A DNA stretch of 64,000 nucleotides from a bacterium (GTDB taxonomy: Bacteria; SZUA-79; Acidulodesulfobacterales; Acidulodesulfobacteraceae): contig JAJZJX010000006.1 of the NCBI GenBank assembly GCA_021850985.1, forward strand, positions 1 through 64,000. Reading direction: 5' to 3'. This document shows, piece after piece, positions 1 through 9,422 of this stretch (position 1 is its first letter; each line of letters starts with the position of its first letter). The notes beneath the pieces are model-generated. The model was not told the origin of the DNA and made no database searches. It saw nothing but the letters and a program-made list of their open reading frames with translations. Position numbers and translations under genes: made by a program.

Positions 1-78
1 ACGGAAGGACAGAAAGTAGAGTTCGAAATCACCAACGGTGCAAAAGGACCGCAGGCTGTCAACGTAACCAAGGGTTAA
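1..78 (+). CDS. Cold-shock protein (CspA family), C-terminal fragment truncated by window start
   Basis: Frame 1 reads TEGQKVEFEITNGAKGPQAVNVTKG*, the typical C-terminus of a Csp OB-fold. Confidence 0.85.
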   Translation, partial: TEGQKVEFEITNGAKGPQAVNVTKG

Positions 79-211
79 TCCCTAGTTTATCGTTTTAAGC
101 GGAGTATGCGCGCCACTTGCATTAAATAATAGTATAATTAAAAAAATCAAAAAAATTATAATATATATAAGTTAGCAAGCGAATAAAAGCATACCGTTTT
201 AAAATCATTTA

Positions 212-251
212 CCCCAGTAAATAAATTAAATTTATTGGGGTATTTTTATTT
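212..251 (+). terminator. Rho-independent-like terminator between csp and typA
   Basis: ccccagtaaataaa/tttattgggg hairpin followed by tatttttattt. Confidence 0.6.
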
Positions 252-274
252 AAAAAAAATCGGAGGATAAATAA

Positions 275-2116
275 TTGAATTTTCAAGAAAAAATTAGAAA
301 TATAGCAGTAGTTGCCCATGTCGATCACGGCAAAACGACGCTTATCGACAAAATGTTAAAAGAAAGCATAAGCAAAAGAGACTTTGAAGCTCTTTCCGAA
401 AGGGCGATGGACAGCGACGAATTAGAAAAAGAAAGAGGAATAACCATTTTATCGAAGTGCACCGGCATTAAATATAAAGATTACAGAATTAACATAGTCG
501 ATACTCCCGGTCACGGAGATTTCGGCAGCGAAGTAGAAAGGGTACTTGCAATGGTGGACGGAGTTCTGCTTCTCGTCGACGCTTTCGACGGACCTATGCC
601 TCAGACCCGGTTTATTCTTAAAAAATGTTTTGAATACAACCTTCACGTACTGCTTGTCATTAATAAAATAGACAGACCCGGGGCGAGACCGGAAGAAGTG
701 CTGGAAATGGTTTACGATCTTTTTTTAGAGCTCGGCGGGGAAAACGTAAATTTGGATTTTCCGGTAATTTATGCTTCCGCAAAAGAAGGTTACGCTATTA
801 AAGATTTAAAAGTTCAAGGCGAAGAAAGATTTAAAGACAAGCTTAATCCTCTTTTCGATGCGATAATAGATTTTATACCCCATCCTCCTATACTTAATAA
901 ACCGGAACTTGAATTTTTAGTCACTAGCATAGGCCACGACGATTTTCTCGGAGCTACGGCTATAGGCATAGTTAAAGCCGGAAAGCTCAAAGTAAACGAT
1001 TCGGTTTATCTTTATAACGCCAAGGATGAATTGATAAAAACAAAACCCAACAAGATTTTTCTGTTCGACGGATTAAAAAGAACTGAAACCGATGAAATTA
1101 ACGAAGGAGACATCGCCTTAGTGGCAGGTTTAACGGGCGTAAATGCAGGAGATTATATAGTTAACGACAAACCGATAGCGCCTCTTCAGAGAATAAAAAT
1201 AGACGAGCCTGTAATACTCGTTAATTTTATAGTAAACAAAAGCCCTTTCTGCGGAAAAGAAGGAAAATTGGTAACAACGAGACAGCTAAGGGAAAGACTC
1301 TTCAAAGAAGTGTCTAACAACGTCGGATTAAAAGTAGTCGAAACCGGAGACGAAACGGTATTCGACGTTTACGGCAGGGGGCTTCTTCATCTTTCGATTT
1401 TAATAGAAAAAATGAGAAGGGAAGGTTTTGAATTTGCCGTTTCTAAGCCTAAGGGCGTGATAAAAGAGATAGACGGCAAAAAAATGGAACCTTACGAGCT
1501 TTTATACATTACGGTAAAAGACGAATTTACCGGAGGAGTTCTTGAAAGGCTTTCTTCCATGAAAGGCAATCTTCTCGATATGACTAAAGACGATAACGGC
1601 AATACTTACCTAGAATTTGTCATACCTTCGAGAAGCATAATGGGATTTCATAATGAATTTCTCACTATGACTAAAGGTACAGGCACTATGAATCATAATT
1701 TTTATAAATTCGACGAATATGCTTTCGATATTTCCCCAAGGAAAAACGGAGTAATGATTTCAATGGAAAACGGAGAAGCCAATTCCTACGGTTTGTTTAA
1801 TCTGCAGGACAGAGGAAGCCTTTTTGTTTCCCCGCAGGACGAAGTTTACGAAGGGATGTTAATAGGAATACATTCCAAGCCCGGAGATATAACTGTAAAT
1901 CCCTGCAAGAAAAAACAGCTTACTAATATGAGGTCGAAGGCGTCGGACGAAATGATAACGCTTACTCCGCCTATAAAACTGTCGATAGAATATGCGTTAG
2001 AATTCATAGAAGACGACGAGCTTGTGGAATTTACGCCAAAGTCTATACGTCTTAGGAAAAAAATATTAACCGAAAACGACAGAAAAAAAGAATCAAGGGG
2101 ACTCCTTAAAACTTGA
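275..2116 (+). CDS. typA: Translational GTPase TypA/BipA (TTG start)
   Basis: AHVDHGKTT, DTPGHGDF and NKIDRPGA GTPase motifs; full-length BipA architecture; RBS ggagg upstream. Confidence 0.96.
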   Translation: MNFQEKIRNIAVVAHVDHGKTTLIDKMLKESISKRDFEALSERAMDSDELEKERGITILSKCTGIKYKDYRINIVDTPGHGDFGSEVERVLAMVDGVLLLVDAFDGPMPQTRFILKKCFEYNLHVLLVINKIDRPGARPEEVLEMVYDLFLELGGENVNLDFPVIYASAKEGYAIKDLKVQGEERFKDKLNPLFDAIIDFIPHPPILNKPELEFLVTSIGHDDFLGATAIGIVKAGKLKVNDSVYLYNAKDELIKTKPNKIFLFDGLKRTETDEINEGDIALVAGLTGVNAGDYIVNDKPIAPLQRIKIDEPVILVNFIVNKSPFCGKEGKLVTTRQLRERLFKEVSNNVGLKVVETGDETVFDVYGRGLLHLSILIEKMRREGFEFAVSKPKGVIKEIDGKKMEPYELLYITVKDEFTGGVLERLSSMKGNLLDMTKDDNGNTYLEFVIPSRSIMGFHNEFLTMTKGTGTMNHNFYKFDEYAFDISPRKNGVMISMENGEANSYGLFNLQDRGSLFVSPQDEVYEGMLIGIHSKPGDITVNPCKKKQLTNMRSKASDEMITLTPPIKLSIEYALEFIEDDELVEFTPKSIRLRKKILTENDRKKESRGLLKT

Positions 2117-2133
2117 CGAAAGATTGTAAATAT

Positions 2134-2178
2134 ATTACAAAATATATACAATATACAATATTGTGTATATTTTGTAAT
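2134..2178. terminator. Long AT-rich inverted repeat (20-bp arms), probable terminator
   Basis: attacaaaatatatacaata / tattgtgtatattttgtaat with one mismatch, immediately after typA. Confidence 0.5.
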
Positions 2179-2210
2179 TTTAAAATTATTTAAAATTTAA
2201 AATCGGGCAT

Positions 2211-3038
2211 ATGAGAATTAAAATTTGCGGCGTACAGATGTTTCCTTCCGCGGATATACATTCATCAGCTGTTAAAGCTATAGATTTCTTGGCTATGGCG
2301 GCTAAAAATAAAGCCGATATAGTCTGCTTTCCTGAGCTTTTTCTAATGAACTGGTTTTTGCAGAATACTTCTATCGACGATATGGAGGCGCACTATAAAA
2401 CGGCCGAAGATTTAAGCGGAAAAACTATAAGTTTATTCAGGGAACAGGCAAAAAGATTTAATATCGTAACGATAGTTCCTTTTTTTGAAAAATTAGAAAA
2501 CAAATATTACAACAGCTCCGCCGTTATAGATGAAGAAGGCGGGCTCATAGGCGTTTATCGCAAGATACATCTTCCGGAATTAGAATATTATAAGGAAAAG
2601 TCTTATTTTTCGAGCGGCGCCGAAATTCCCGTTTTTAAAACTAAATACGGCAATATCGGAATACAGATGGGCTGGGATAATTTTTACCCTGAATCGGCAA
2701 GGATTTTGGCGCTTAAAGGAGCGGATATTATTTTTGCTCCGACGGCATCGGCATTTAATACTAACGGTAAATGGTTTTTGTCTATATCGGCTACGGCTTT
2801 TCTTAACGGTTTATATATCTTAAGGGTTAACAGGGTAGGCAGGGATAAGCCTCTGGATTTTTACGGAAAGTCTTTTTGCGTTTCCCCCGACGGAAGCATA
2901 ATAAACGATTTTGCCGGAATAAACGAATGCGCCGTTATTTATAACATCGACACTAATGAAGTCAAATCGGCGAGAGAAAACTGGCCGTTTATTGAAAACC
3001 GCGCTAAGACATCATATAAAGATATCGTTAATTATTAG
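2211..3038 (+). CDS. Nitrilase/carbon-nitrogen hydrolase superfamily protein lacking the catalytic Cys
   Basis: CFPELF (Glu) and YRKIHLPE (Lys) motifs present; the usual ICWDxxxPE motif reads MGWDNFYPE. Confidence 0.85.
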   Translation: MRIKICGVQMFPSADIHSSAVKAIDFLAMAAKNKADIVCFPELFLMNWFLQNTSIDDMEAHYKTAEDLSGKTISLFREQAKRFNIVTIVPFFEKLENKYYNSSAVIDEEGGLIGVYRKIHLPELEYYKEKSYFSSGAEIPVFKTKYGNIGIQMGWDNFYPESARILALKGADIIFAPTASAFNTNGKWFLSISATAFLNGLYILRVNRVGRDKPLDFYGKSFCVSPDGSIINDFAGINECAVIYNIDTNEVKSARENWPFIENRAKTSYKDIVNY

Positions 3039-3044
3039 AAAGAC

Positions 3045-3629
3045 GTGAAAATAAATTTTTTAGACCTGAAAGAATTAAATTCGATGCCTTCGGGAAATAA
3101 CGGAGGGAACGATATTCTGACGGAATATCTTATCGGCAGGATGTTCGATATACACATGGAGTCTTCGCAGACCGTATGGGACAGAAAAATGTTTGACGAA
3201 GAGCTGAAACGCGAAGGCTCGGGATTTTTAATATGCTATTCCGATTCAGGCGATGCAGACGGCGGCGATAACCGGCTTGCTTTAAAAAAATTCACCGAAA
3301 AAGACATAGATCCCGCCTTAAAAATAGGATTGCAATCGTTAATCGCCGGTTTTTTTATTTATTATAACGTTTTAGACGAAATGCATATACTCGATATAAC
3401 GGTTTCTAAAGAAATACAGTCTAAAGGCGTAGGCTCTTTAATGTTAAGCACGGTAATAAAAAAAAATTCGGAAGCAGCCGGAATAAAATATTTCTTTCTA
3501 GAAGTCAGAACCTCAAACATTACCGCAATTAATTTATATAAAAAATTCGGTTTTAAGATATTTATGTTAAGAAAAAACTATTATGAAGACAACGGAGAAG
3601 ACGCTTTATGCATGGTAAAAGAATCGTAA
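3045..3629 (+). CDS. GNAT family N-acetyltransferase, RimI-like
   Basis: VSKEIQSKGVGSLML...FLEVRTSNITAINLYKKFGFK is the RimI/GNAT core. Confidence 0.85.
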   Translation: MKINFLDLKELNSMPSGNNGGNDILTEYLIGRMFDIHMESSQTVWDRKMFDEELKREGSGFLICYSDSGDADGGDNRLALKKFTEKDIDPALKIGLQSLIAGFFIYYNVLDEMHILDITVSKEIQSKGVGSLMLSTVIKKNSEAAGIKYFFLEVRTSNITAINLYKKFGFKIFMLRKNYYEDNGEDALCMVKES

Positions 3630-5617
3630 GCGAAAAATGTCTCGTTACCGTAAATAGAAAAATAAAAGATACCGAAGGCACTTATATTTTAAGAATAAAA
3701 GACGATTTTATCGCGGCAAATTTTAAGCCGGGGCAGTTTGTTATGCTTAAAATTAACCCGGACGGACTAAACCCCCTTTTGAGCAGGCCTTTTTCGATAT
3801 TCAATAAATTTAACGATTCGGAATTTGAAATTTTATACAGGGTTTTCGGAAAAGGCACGGAGATATTAAGCAATATTAAGGAAGGAGCCTATTTAGACGT
3901 TACCGGTCCTTTGGGAAACGGGTTTAAAAACGAAAACGCCGGCATTAACGTTCTGATCGCCGGAGGCATAGGCATAGCGCCCCTGCATACTATTCCGCTT
4001 TTTTTAGGAGAACCCTTATCTTCGGCAGTTCAATCTCCCGCTCAAGACAAAGAATCCGTAAGTTGCGGCAAAACCGTTTTATACTACGGAGCGAAAAAAG
4101 CCGAAGAACTTTATTTCAGGCACAGCATTCACGCTATGTTCGACGAAGTTTACTTTGCTACCGACGATGGCTCTTTCGGCTATAAAGGCAATGTCGTAGA
4201 TTTGCTTTACGAAAATATAGGCGCTTATAAAAATTCGGAAAATACGTCTTTTTATGTCTGCGGACCTAAACCTATGCTTAATTACGTAATTTCCAAATTT
4301 TCCGCGGACGGGCTTTCCGGAAAACTGCAGGTATCTCTCGAAGAAAGTTTCGGATGCGGCATAGGCGTATGTTTAGGATGCGTAGTGAAAACTAATATAA
4401 ACGAAGGCATAACTTCGGACGGCGGCGGCAAAAGCGTTGAATTTCAGTATAAAAGAGTATGTAAAGACGGACCCGTTTTTTACGCCTCCGAAATTTTCAT
4501 TCCGGAAAATGAAAATAACCCCGATTCTATCAGCAAAACCGGAAAAACAGGTAAAGACGGCGGCACCGATTCTGGCCAGCCATTGCTAACGCAGGGAATC
4601 AGTCATTCCGATGCCGGCTCGGAGCAGTCATTGCGAGCAGAGCGAAGCAATTCCCGCACGTATTCATCGGCTATAGACGGTGTTCAGAATATTATCCCCG
4701 ACGTTTCCGTAAAACTCGGAAAATTAAAATTGGACTATCCCGTTATGCCTGCCTCAGGCACATTCGGATACGGAGAAGAATTTTTCGATATTATAGAATA
4801 TAATAATTTCGGAGCTCTCGTCACTAAAGGAATTTCTCTTAATCCGTCTAAAGGAAACGAAATGCCGCGAATTTGCGAAACTTCATGCGGCATGATTAAT
4901 TCGATAGGACTTCAGAACGTCGGATACGATAAATTTATAGAAGCTAAAATGCCGTTTTTAAAAACTTTAAATAAACCCGTAATAGTTAATTTTTACGGAA
5001 GCAGCATAGAAGAATATGTCATACTCGCAAAAAAATTGGCGGAAACTGAAGGTATAAGCGCCATAGAAGCAAACATATCATGTCCCAATATAAAGGAAGG
5101 CGGCAGGTCTTTCGGTTCCGATCCTGAAGTAGTTTATGAACTCGTTTCTTCCGTAAAGGAAAGCACCGCCGGCAAAATTCCGTTAATAGTAAAGCTGACT
5201 CCTATGGTTGCCGATATATCCTTTATAGCGGAGGTTTGCGAAAAAGCCGGAGCGGATATTATTTCTTTAATAAATACTCTGCCTGCGGCAAGCATAGACA
5301 TAAAAACCAAAAAATTTAAACTTAGCAGGGGATACGGCGGACTTTCGGGAGCGGCAGTTAAACCCGTAGCTATTAAACTTGTAGGCGATGTTTATAACGC
5401 AGTAAGAATCCCTGTTATAGGCATGGGCGGCATAAGTTCATGGCAGGATGCCGCAGAATTTTTTCTTGCAGGAGCTGCGGCGGTAGCCGTCGGAACCTAC
5501 TCTTTCGTAAATCCAAAAATAATACCGGAAATTTCCGCCGGATTAAAAAATTATTTGGCGGAAAACGGATTTGACGGTATTTATCAAATAATAGGATTGG
5601 CGCACGGCAGGCGCTGA
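3608..5617 (+). CDS. Fused dihydroorotate dehydrogenase electron-transfer subunit (PyrK) and catalytic subunit (PyrD, class 1B)
   Basis: N-terminal FAD/NAD-binding and CGIGVCLGC 2Fe-2S PyrK domain; C-terminal PyrD (NISCPNIKEGG, GMGGISSWQDAAEFFLAGAAAVAVGT). Confidence 0.92.
   Translation: MHGKRIVSEKCLVTVNRKIKDTEGTYILRIKDDFIAANFKPGQFVMLKINPDGLNPLLSRPFSIFNKFNDSEFEILYRVFGKGTEILSNIKEGAYLDVTGPLGNGFKNENAGINVLIAGGIGIAPLHTIPLFLGEPLSSAVQSPAQDKESVSCGKTVLYYGAKKAEELYFRHSIHAMFDEVYFATDDGSFGYKGNVVDLLYENIGAYKNSENTSFYVCGPKPMLNYVISKFSADGLSGKLQVSLEESFGCGIGVCLGCVVKTNINEGITSDGGGKSVEFQYKRVCKDGPVFYASEIFIPENENNPDSISKTGKTGKDGGTDSGQPLLTQGISHSDAGSEQSLRAERSNSRTYSSAIDGVQNIIPDVSVKLGKLKLDYPVMPASGTFGYGEEFFDIIEYNNFGALVTKGISLNPSKGNEMPRICETSCGMINSIGLQNVGYDKFIEAKMPFLKTLNKPVIVNFYGSSIEEYVILAKKLAETEGISAIEANISCPNIKEGGRSFGSDPEVVYELVSSVKESTAGKIPLIVKLTPMVADISFIAEVCEKAGADIISLINTLPAASIDIKTKKFKLSRGYGGLSGAAVKPVAIKLVGDVYNAVRIPVIGMGGISSWQDAAEFFLAGAAAVAVGTYSFVNPKIIPEISAGLKNYLAENGFDGIYQIIGLAHGRR
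4570..4660. repeat. Interspersed 'ttgcgagc..gcgaagcaat' repeat inside the PyrK-PyrD linker
   Basis: tcattgcgagcagagcgaagcaattcccgc at about 4628-4657; related sequence at 53150-53200. Confidence 0.6.
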
Positions 5618-5624
5618 ATTTAAA

Positions 5625-7112
5625 ATGCTTATTACATACCTTTTTTTATCGCTGTTTGTTATTTTTTTTGCGGCTTCGGTTATTCTTGCCGTTTATTTTG
5701 TTTTGTACGTAAAAAAGAGTAAAAAGACCGTCGACGGATTAATAGACGCAAGCCGCGATGAAAAAGACGGACTTATAAAAAAAACTATAACGCAGGAAGA
5801 AGAACTTAAATCATTAAACTCAAGGCTTGAGGCTTTGGGCGCCGAGCTTAATTCGGCAGCCGTTCTAACCGAAAATCTTAGAGAAGAAAATAAAAATTTG
5901 TTTGCAAAAATTTCGGAAATATCAACCGAGAACAAAAACCTTCTTGAAAAAATAGAAAATATTAAATCCGATTACGAAGACAGATTAAAACGCCAAAAAG
6001 ATGAATTTATAGATTCTAAACAGGCTTTTGAAAATTTGTCCTCAAAAATACTGGAAGAAAAAAGTAAAAAACTTATAGAAATAAATAAAGACAGCATTAG
6101 CGGCATACTCAGCCCTCTTTCCGAAAAAATTCTGGAGTTCCAAAAAAAAGTTGAGGAAACCTACGATAAAGAGTCTAAGCAAAGGTTTTCGCTTCAAAAC
6201 GAAATTAAAAAACTCATAGATACTCAAGACGTTATGAAGCAGACGACCGACAATCTGACTTCGGCGCTTAGAGGCAGCGGAAAGGTTCAGGGCGACTGGG
6301 GCGAGATGATACTGGAACAGCTCTTGGAATATTCAGAACTCATAGAAGGAATGCAGTACGAAATCCAGAAGACCGTAAAAACCGTAAACGAAATGGACGA
6401 AAAAATAAATTTGAGGCCTGACGTTATAGTGCATCTTCCCAAGGACAGGGATTTAATAATCGACTCAAAAGTTTCTTTAACGGATTACGAAAAATATATG
6501 AGTTTGGCATACGGAAGCGGTGCAGATTCTTCGGCGGTTTACGTTAAATCCGATTCTAATTCGGATGACGACCCCGAAAAATTTCTTAAATCGCATATTC
6601 TTTCAATTAAAAGGCATATAAACGAGTTAAGCGACAAAAAATATACCGCTCTATACGGATTAAAAAGCTTAGATTCGGTTATTATGTTTATACCGATAGA
6701 GTTTGCATATACCGCAGCCGTAAACTACGATAGGGATCTTTTGGCATACGCATACGGAAAAAAAGTTATAATAGCTACACCCTCCATTATTTTGCTGATT
6801 TTGAAAATAGTTTATAATTTATGGATTCAGGAAAAAAGCCAGGAGAAAGCGGCCGAAGTAATGGTGCTCGCCGGTCATCTCTACGATAAGTTTTGTTCTT
6901 TCGCTAAAAGCATGGAAGATATAGGAACTTCTATAGAAAAAACGTCTGCATCCTATAATAACGCAAAAAGTCTTCTTTCGTCCGGAAAAGGCAATATAAT
7001 GTCCAGACTTGAAAAAATGAGGCTTCTCGGCGCAAAAACTTCTAAAACGATAGATGCCTCTAAGTTCGACAAAGACGATATTCCTTCAATCGAGCAAAAG
7101 GTGTCAGATTAA
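5625..7112 (+). CDS. rmuC: DNA recombination protein RmuC homolog
   Basis: N-terminal TM plus coiled coil; RmuC core GSGKVQGDWGEMILEQLLE, RPDVIVHLPKDRDLIIDSKVSLTDYEKY. Confidence 0.93.
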   Translation: MLITYLFLSLFVIFFAASVILAVYFVLYVKKSKKTVDGLIDASRDEKDGLIKKTITQEEELKSLNSRLEALGAELNSAAVLTENLREENKNLFAKISEISTENKNLLEKIENIKSDYEDRLKRQKDEFIDSKQAFENLSSKILEEKSKKLIEINKDSISGILSPLSEKILEFQKKVEETYDKESKQRFSLQNEIKKLIDTQDVMKQTTDNLTSALRGSGKVQGDWGEMILEQLLEYSELIEGMQYEIQKTVKTVNEMDEKINLRPDVIVHLPKDRDLIIDSKVSLTDYEKYMSLAYGSGADSSAVYVKSDSNSDDDPEKFLKSHILSIKRHINELSDKKYTALYGLKSLDSVIMFIPIEFAYTAAVNYDRDLLAYAYGKKVIIATPSIILLILKIVYNLWIQEKSQEKAAEVMVLAGHLYDKFCSFAKSMEDIGTSIEKTSASYNNAKSLLSSGKGNIMSRLEKMRLLGAKTSKTIDASKFDKDDIPSIEQKVSD

Positions 7113-7183
7113 TTTTCCGCAATGAATTTTATGCGTTAATATTGACTTTTCCGGATGCGGAAAATAAAATCCGACGCCTTTTG
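7096..7183. repeat. REP/MITE-like palindromic repeat family A, copy 1 (overlaps rmuC 3' end)
   Basis: aaaaggtgtcagattaattttccgc ... gcggaaaataaaatccgacgcctttt. Confidence 0.7.
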
Positions 7184-7314
7184 CCTTAATTTGATTCCTG
7201 CATTTCAGCGAAAGCAAGTATTATTGAAACTTAAAGAAATTAGCAATATATCGGTAATTTTGGGTAATTCCCCCGTTTGTTTTAAAACCGCCAAAAATGT
7301 TATAATATAGCATT

Positions 7315-9318
7315 ATGGATTTATTTAATCTTGTTTCCGAAAACAGTCCCGCAGGCGATCAGCCCGCAGCTATTAAAGCGTTGACCGACGGGATAGAAAA
7401 GAAAAATTTTCGTTATCAGACGCTTTTAGGGGTAACCGGTTCAGGTAAAACTTTTACGATGGCTAACATCATAAAAGAACTGCAAAGGCCGGCTCTTATA
7501 ATAGCGCCCAATAAAACCCTTGCCGGACAGCTATATTCAGAATTTAAAGACCTATTTCCGGAAAACGCGGTAGAATTTTTTATAAGCTATTACGATTATT
7601 ACCAGCCTGAAGCCTACGTTCCTTCCAAAGACCTTTATATCGAAAAAGATTCTGCTATTAACGACCAGATAGATAAAATGAAACATTCCGCTACAAGGTC
7701 TATACTTTCCAGAAGAGACGTAATAGTGGTTGCTTCGGTATCCTGCATTTATGGTTTAGGTTCGCCGGAAAGCTACGCCAATATGCTGCTTGAGGTGAAA
7801 AAAGGGGATGAGATAAATTTAAGCGATGTACTCGGCAAGCTGACGGATATAAGATACGAAAGAAACGATATCGATTTTCATCGCGGCACGTTCAGGGTGA
7901 GGGGAGATATAGTCGATGTTTTTCCGGCGTACGAAGAAGAGACTGCCATAAGAATAGAATTTTTCGGCAGCGAAGTTACGATGATTGCGGAAATAGATCC
8001 GTTAAGAGGGGTTATAACCCGCAGGCTTTCCAAAGTTGCCGTATATCCGGCTTCCCATTACGTGGCGGATGAAGTTACTATGAAAAGCGCGGTTAAAACC
8101 ATAAAAGAAGAATTGAAGGAAAGGCTTATGGAGCTTAAAGCCCTCGGCAAACTTGTAGAAGCTCAAAGGTTGGAACAGCGGACGATGTACGATCTTGAAA
8201 TGATGCAGGAGATGGGGTACTGCTCCGGAATAGAAAACTATTCGAGGCATTTGACCGGAAGAAAAAAAGGAGAACCGCCGCCGACGCTTTTAGACTATTT
8301 TCCCGAAGATTTTATAATTATGATAGACGAATCCCATGTCAGCATTCCGCAAATAAGAGGGATGTATAACGGAGATATTTCGAGAAAATCTACATTGGTC
8401 GAATACGGTTTCAGGCTGCCTTGCGCTTTAGACAACCGCCCTCTTAATTTCGAGGAATTTTCGTCGCATATAAAAAATCTTATTTTCGTTTCCGCGACTC
8501 CGGCAGACTACGAACTTAGCGTAAGTTCACAGGTAGTCGAGCAGATAATACGCCCTACCGGATTAATAGATCCGGAAGTAGAAGTCAGGCCGGAAACAAA
8601 TCAAGTTGACGATATAATAGGGGAAATAAAAAAAACGGTTGCAGGAGGCGGCAGGGCGCTAGTAACCACGCTCACCAAAAGGATGTCCGAAGACCTTTCC
8701 GAGTTTCTTATCGACAGCGGCATAAAGGCAAAATATCTTCATTCCGATATAGATTCTTTAGAAAGATTTAAAATAATAAGAGAGTTAAGACTTGGAGAGT
8801 TTGACGTACTCGTGGGCATAAACCTGCTTAGGGAGGGACTTGATATTCCGGAAGTAGAACTAATCGGAATTTTAGATGCGGATAAGGAAGGTTTTTTGCG
8901 CTCCAAAACTTCGCTTGTCCAGACTATAGGCAGGGCGGCAAGAAATATTAAAGGAAAAGTAATACTTTACGGCAATAATATTACGGATTCTATGAAATTC
9001 GCAATTTCCGAAACCCAAAGAAGAAGGAAAATTCAGGAAGCTTATAACAAAGAAAATAATATTACTCCGAAAACTATTAAAAAAAACATAGCGGGACTTT
9101 TGACTACGATATTTGAGCAGGATTACATAGATTTATCCGGCGGTTTCGACGAAAATTCACCCCTTATAATAGATACTAAAGAAGCCGAAAAACTTATTAA
9201 AAATTTAACCAAAAAAATGAAAAAAGCGGTAAAAGAGCTTAATTTTGAAGAAGCGGCGCGCGTTAGAGACGAAATCAACAACATCAAAAAAAATATGCTT
9301 TTAATGGATAAGGTTTAA
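7315..9318 (+). CDS. uvrB: Excinuclease ABC subunit B
   Basis: [41 protein letters not shown]-terminal UVR domain. Confidence 0.98.
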   Translation: MDLFNLVSENSPAGDQPAAIKALTDGIEKKNFRYQTLLGVTGSGKTFTMANIIKELQRPALIIAPNKTLAGQLYSEFKDLFPENAVEFFISYYDYYQPEAYVPSKDLYIEKDSAINDQIDKMKHSATRSILSRRDVIVVASVSCIYGLGSPESYANMLLEVKKGDEINLSDVLGKLTDIRYERNDIDFHRGTFRVRGDIVDVFPAYEEETAIRIEFFGSEVTMIAEIDPLRGVITRRLSKVAVYPASHYVADEVTMKSAVKTIKEELKERLMELKALGKLVEAQRLEQRTMYDLEMMQEMGYCSGIENYSRHLTGRKKGEPPPTLLDYFPEDFIIMIDESHVSIPQIRGMYNGDISRKSTLVEYGFRLPCALDNRPLNFEEFSSHIKNLIFVSATPADYELSVSSQVVEQIIRPTGLIDPEVEVRPETNQVDDIIGEIKKTVAGGGRALVTTLTKRMSEDLSEFLIDSGIKAKYLHSDIDSLERFKIIRELRLGEFDVLVGINLLREGLDIPEVELIGILDADKEGFLRSKTSLVQTIGRAARNIKGKVILYGNNITDSMKFAISETQRRRKIQEAYNKENNITPKTIKKNIAGLLTTIFEQDYIDLSGGFDENSPLIIDTKEAEKLIKNLTKKMKKAVKELNFEEAARVRDEINNIKKNMLLMDKV

Positions 9319-9374
9319 TAGCTCCCCTCCTTTGAAAAAGGAGGGGTGTCGGCTAAAGGCCGACGGGGTGGTTC
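9319..9374. repeat. Intergenic 'tagctcccctcc..ggagggg..ggggtggtt' repeat (family B)
   Basis: Double hairpin sequence also found at 18223-18277. Confidence 0.65.
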
Positions 9375-9400
9375 GCGAAAAATTAATCTGACGCCTTTTC
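9375..9400. repeat. Partial arm of family A repeat
   Basis: gcgaaaaattaatctgacgccttttc. Confidence 0.5.
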
Positions 9401-9422
9401 TCAGAATTAGGTATATATATTT

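Noticed and set aside
1846-2151. Minus 101-aa ORF opposite typA
   Set aside because: Fully overlaps a well-conserved gene; composition is of antisense type
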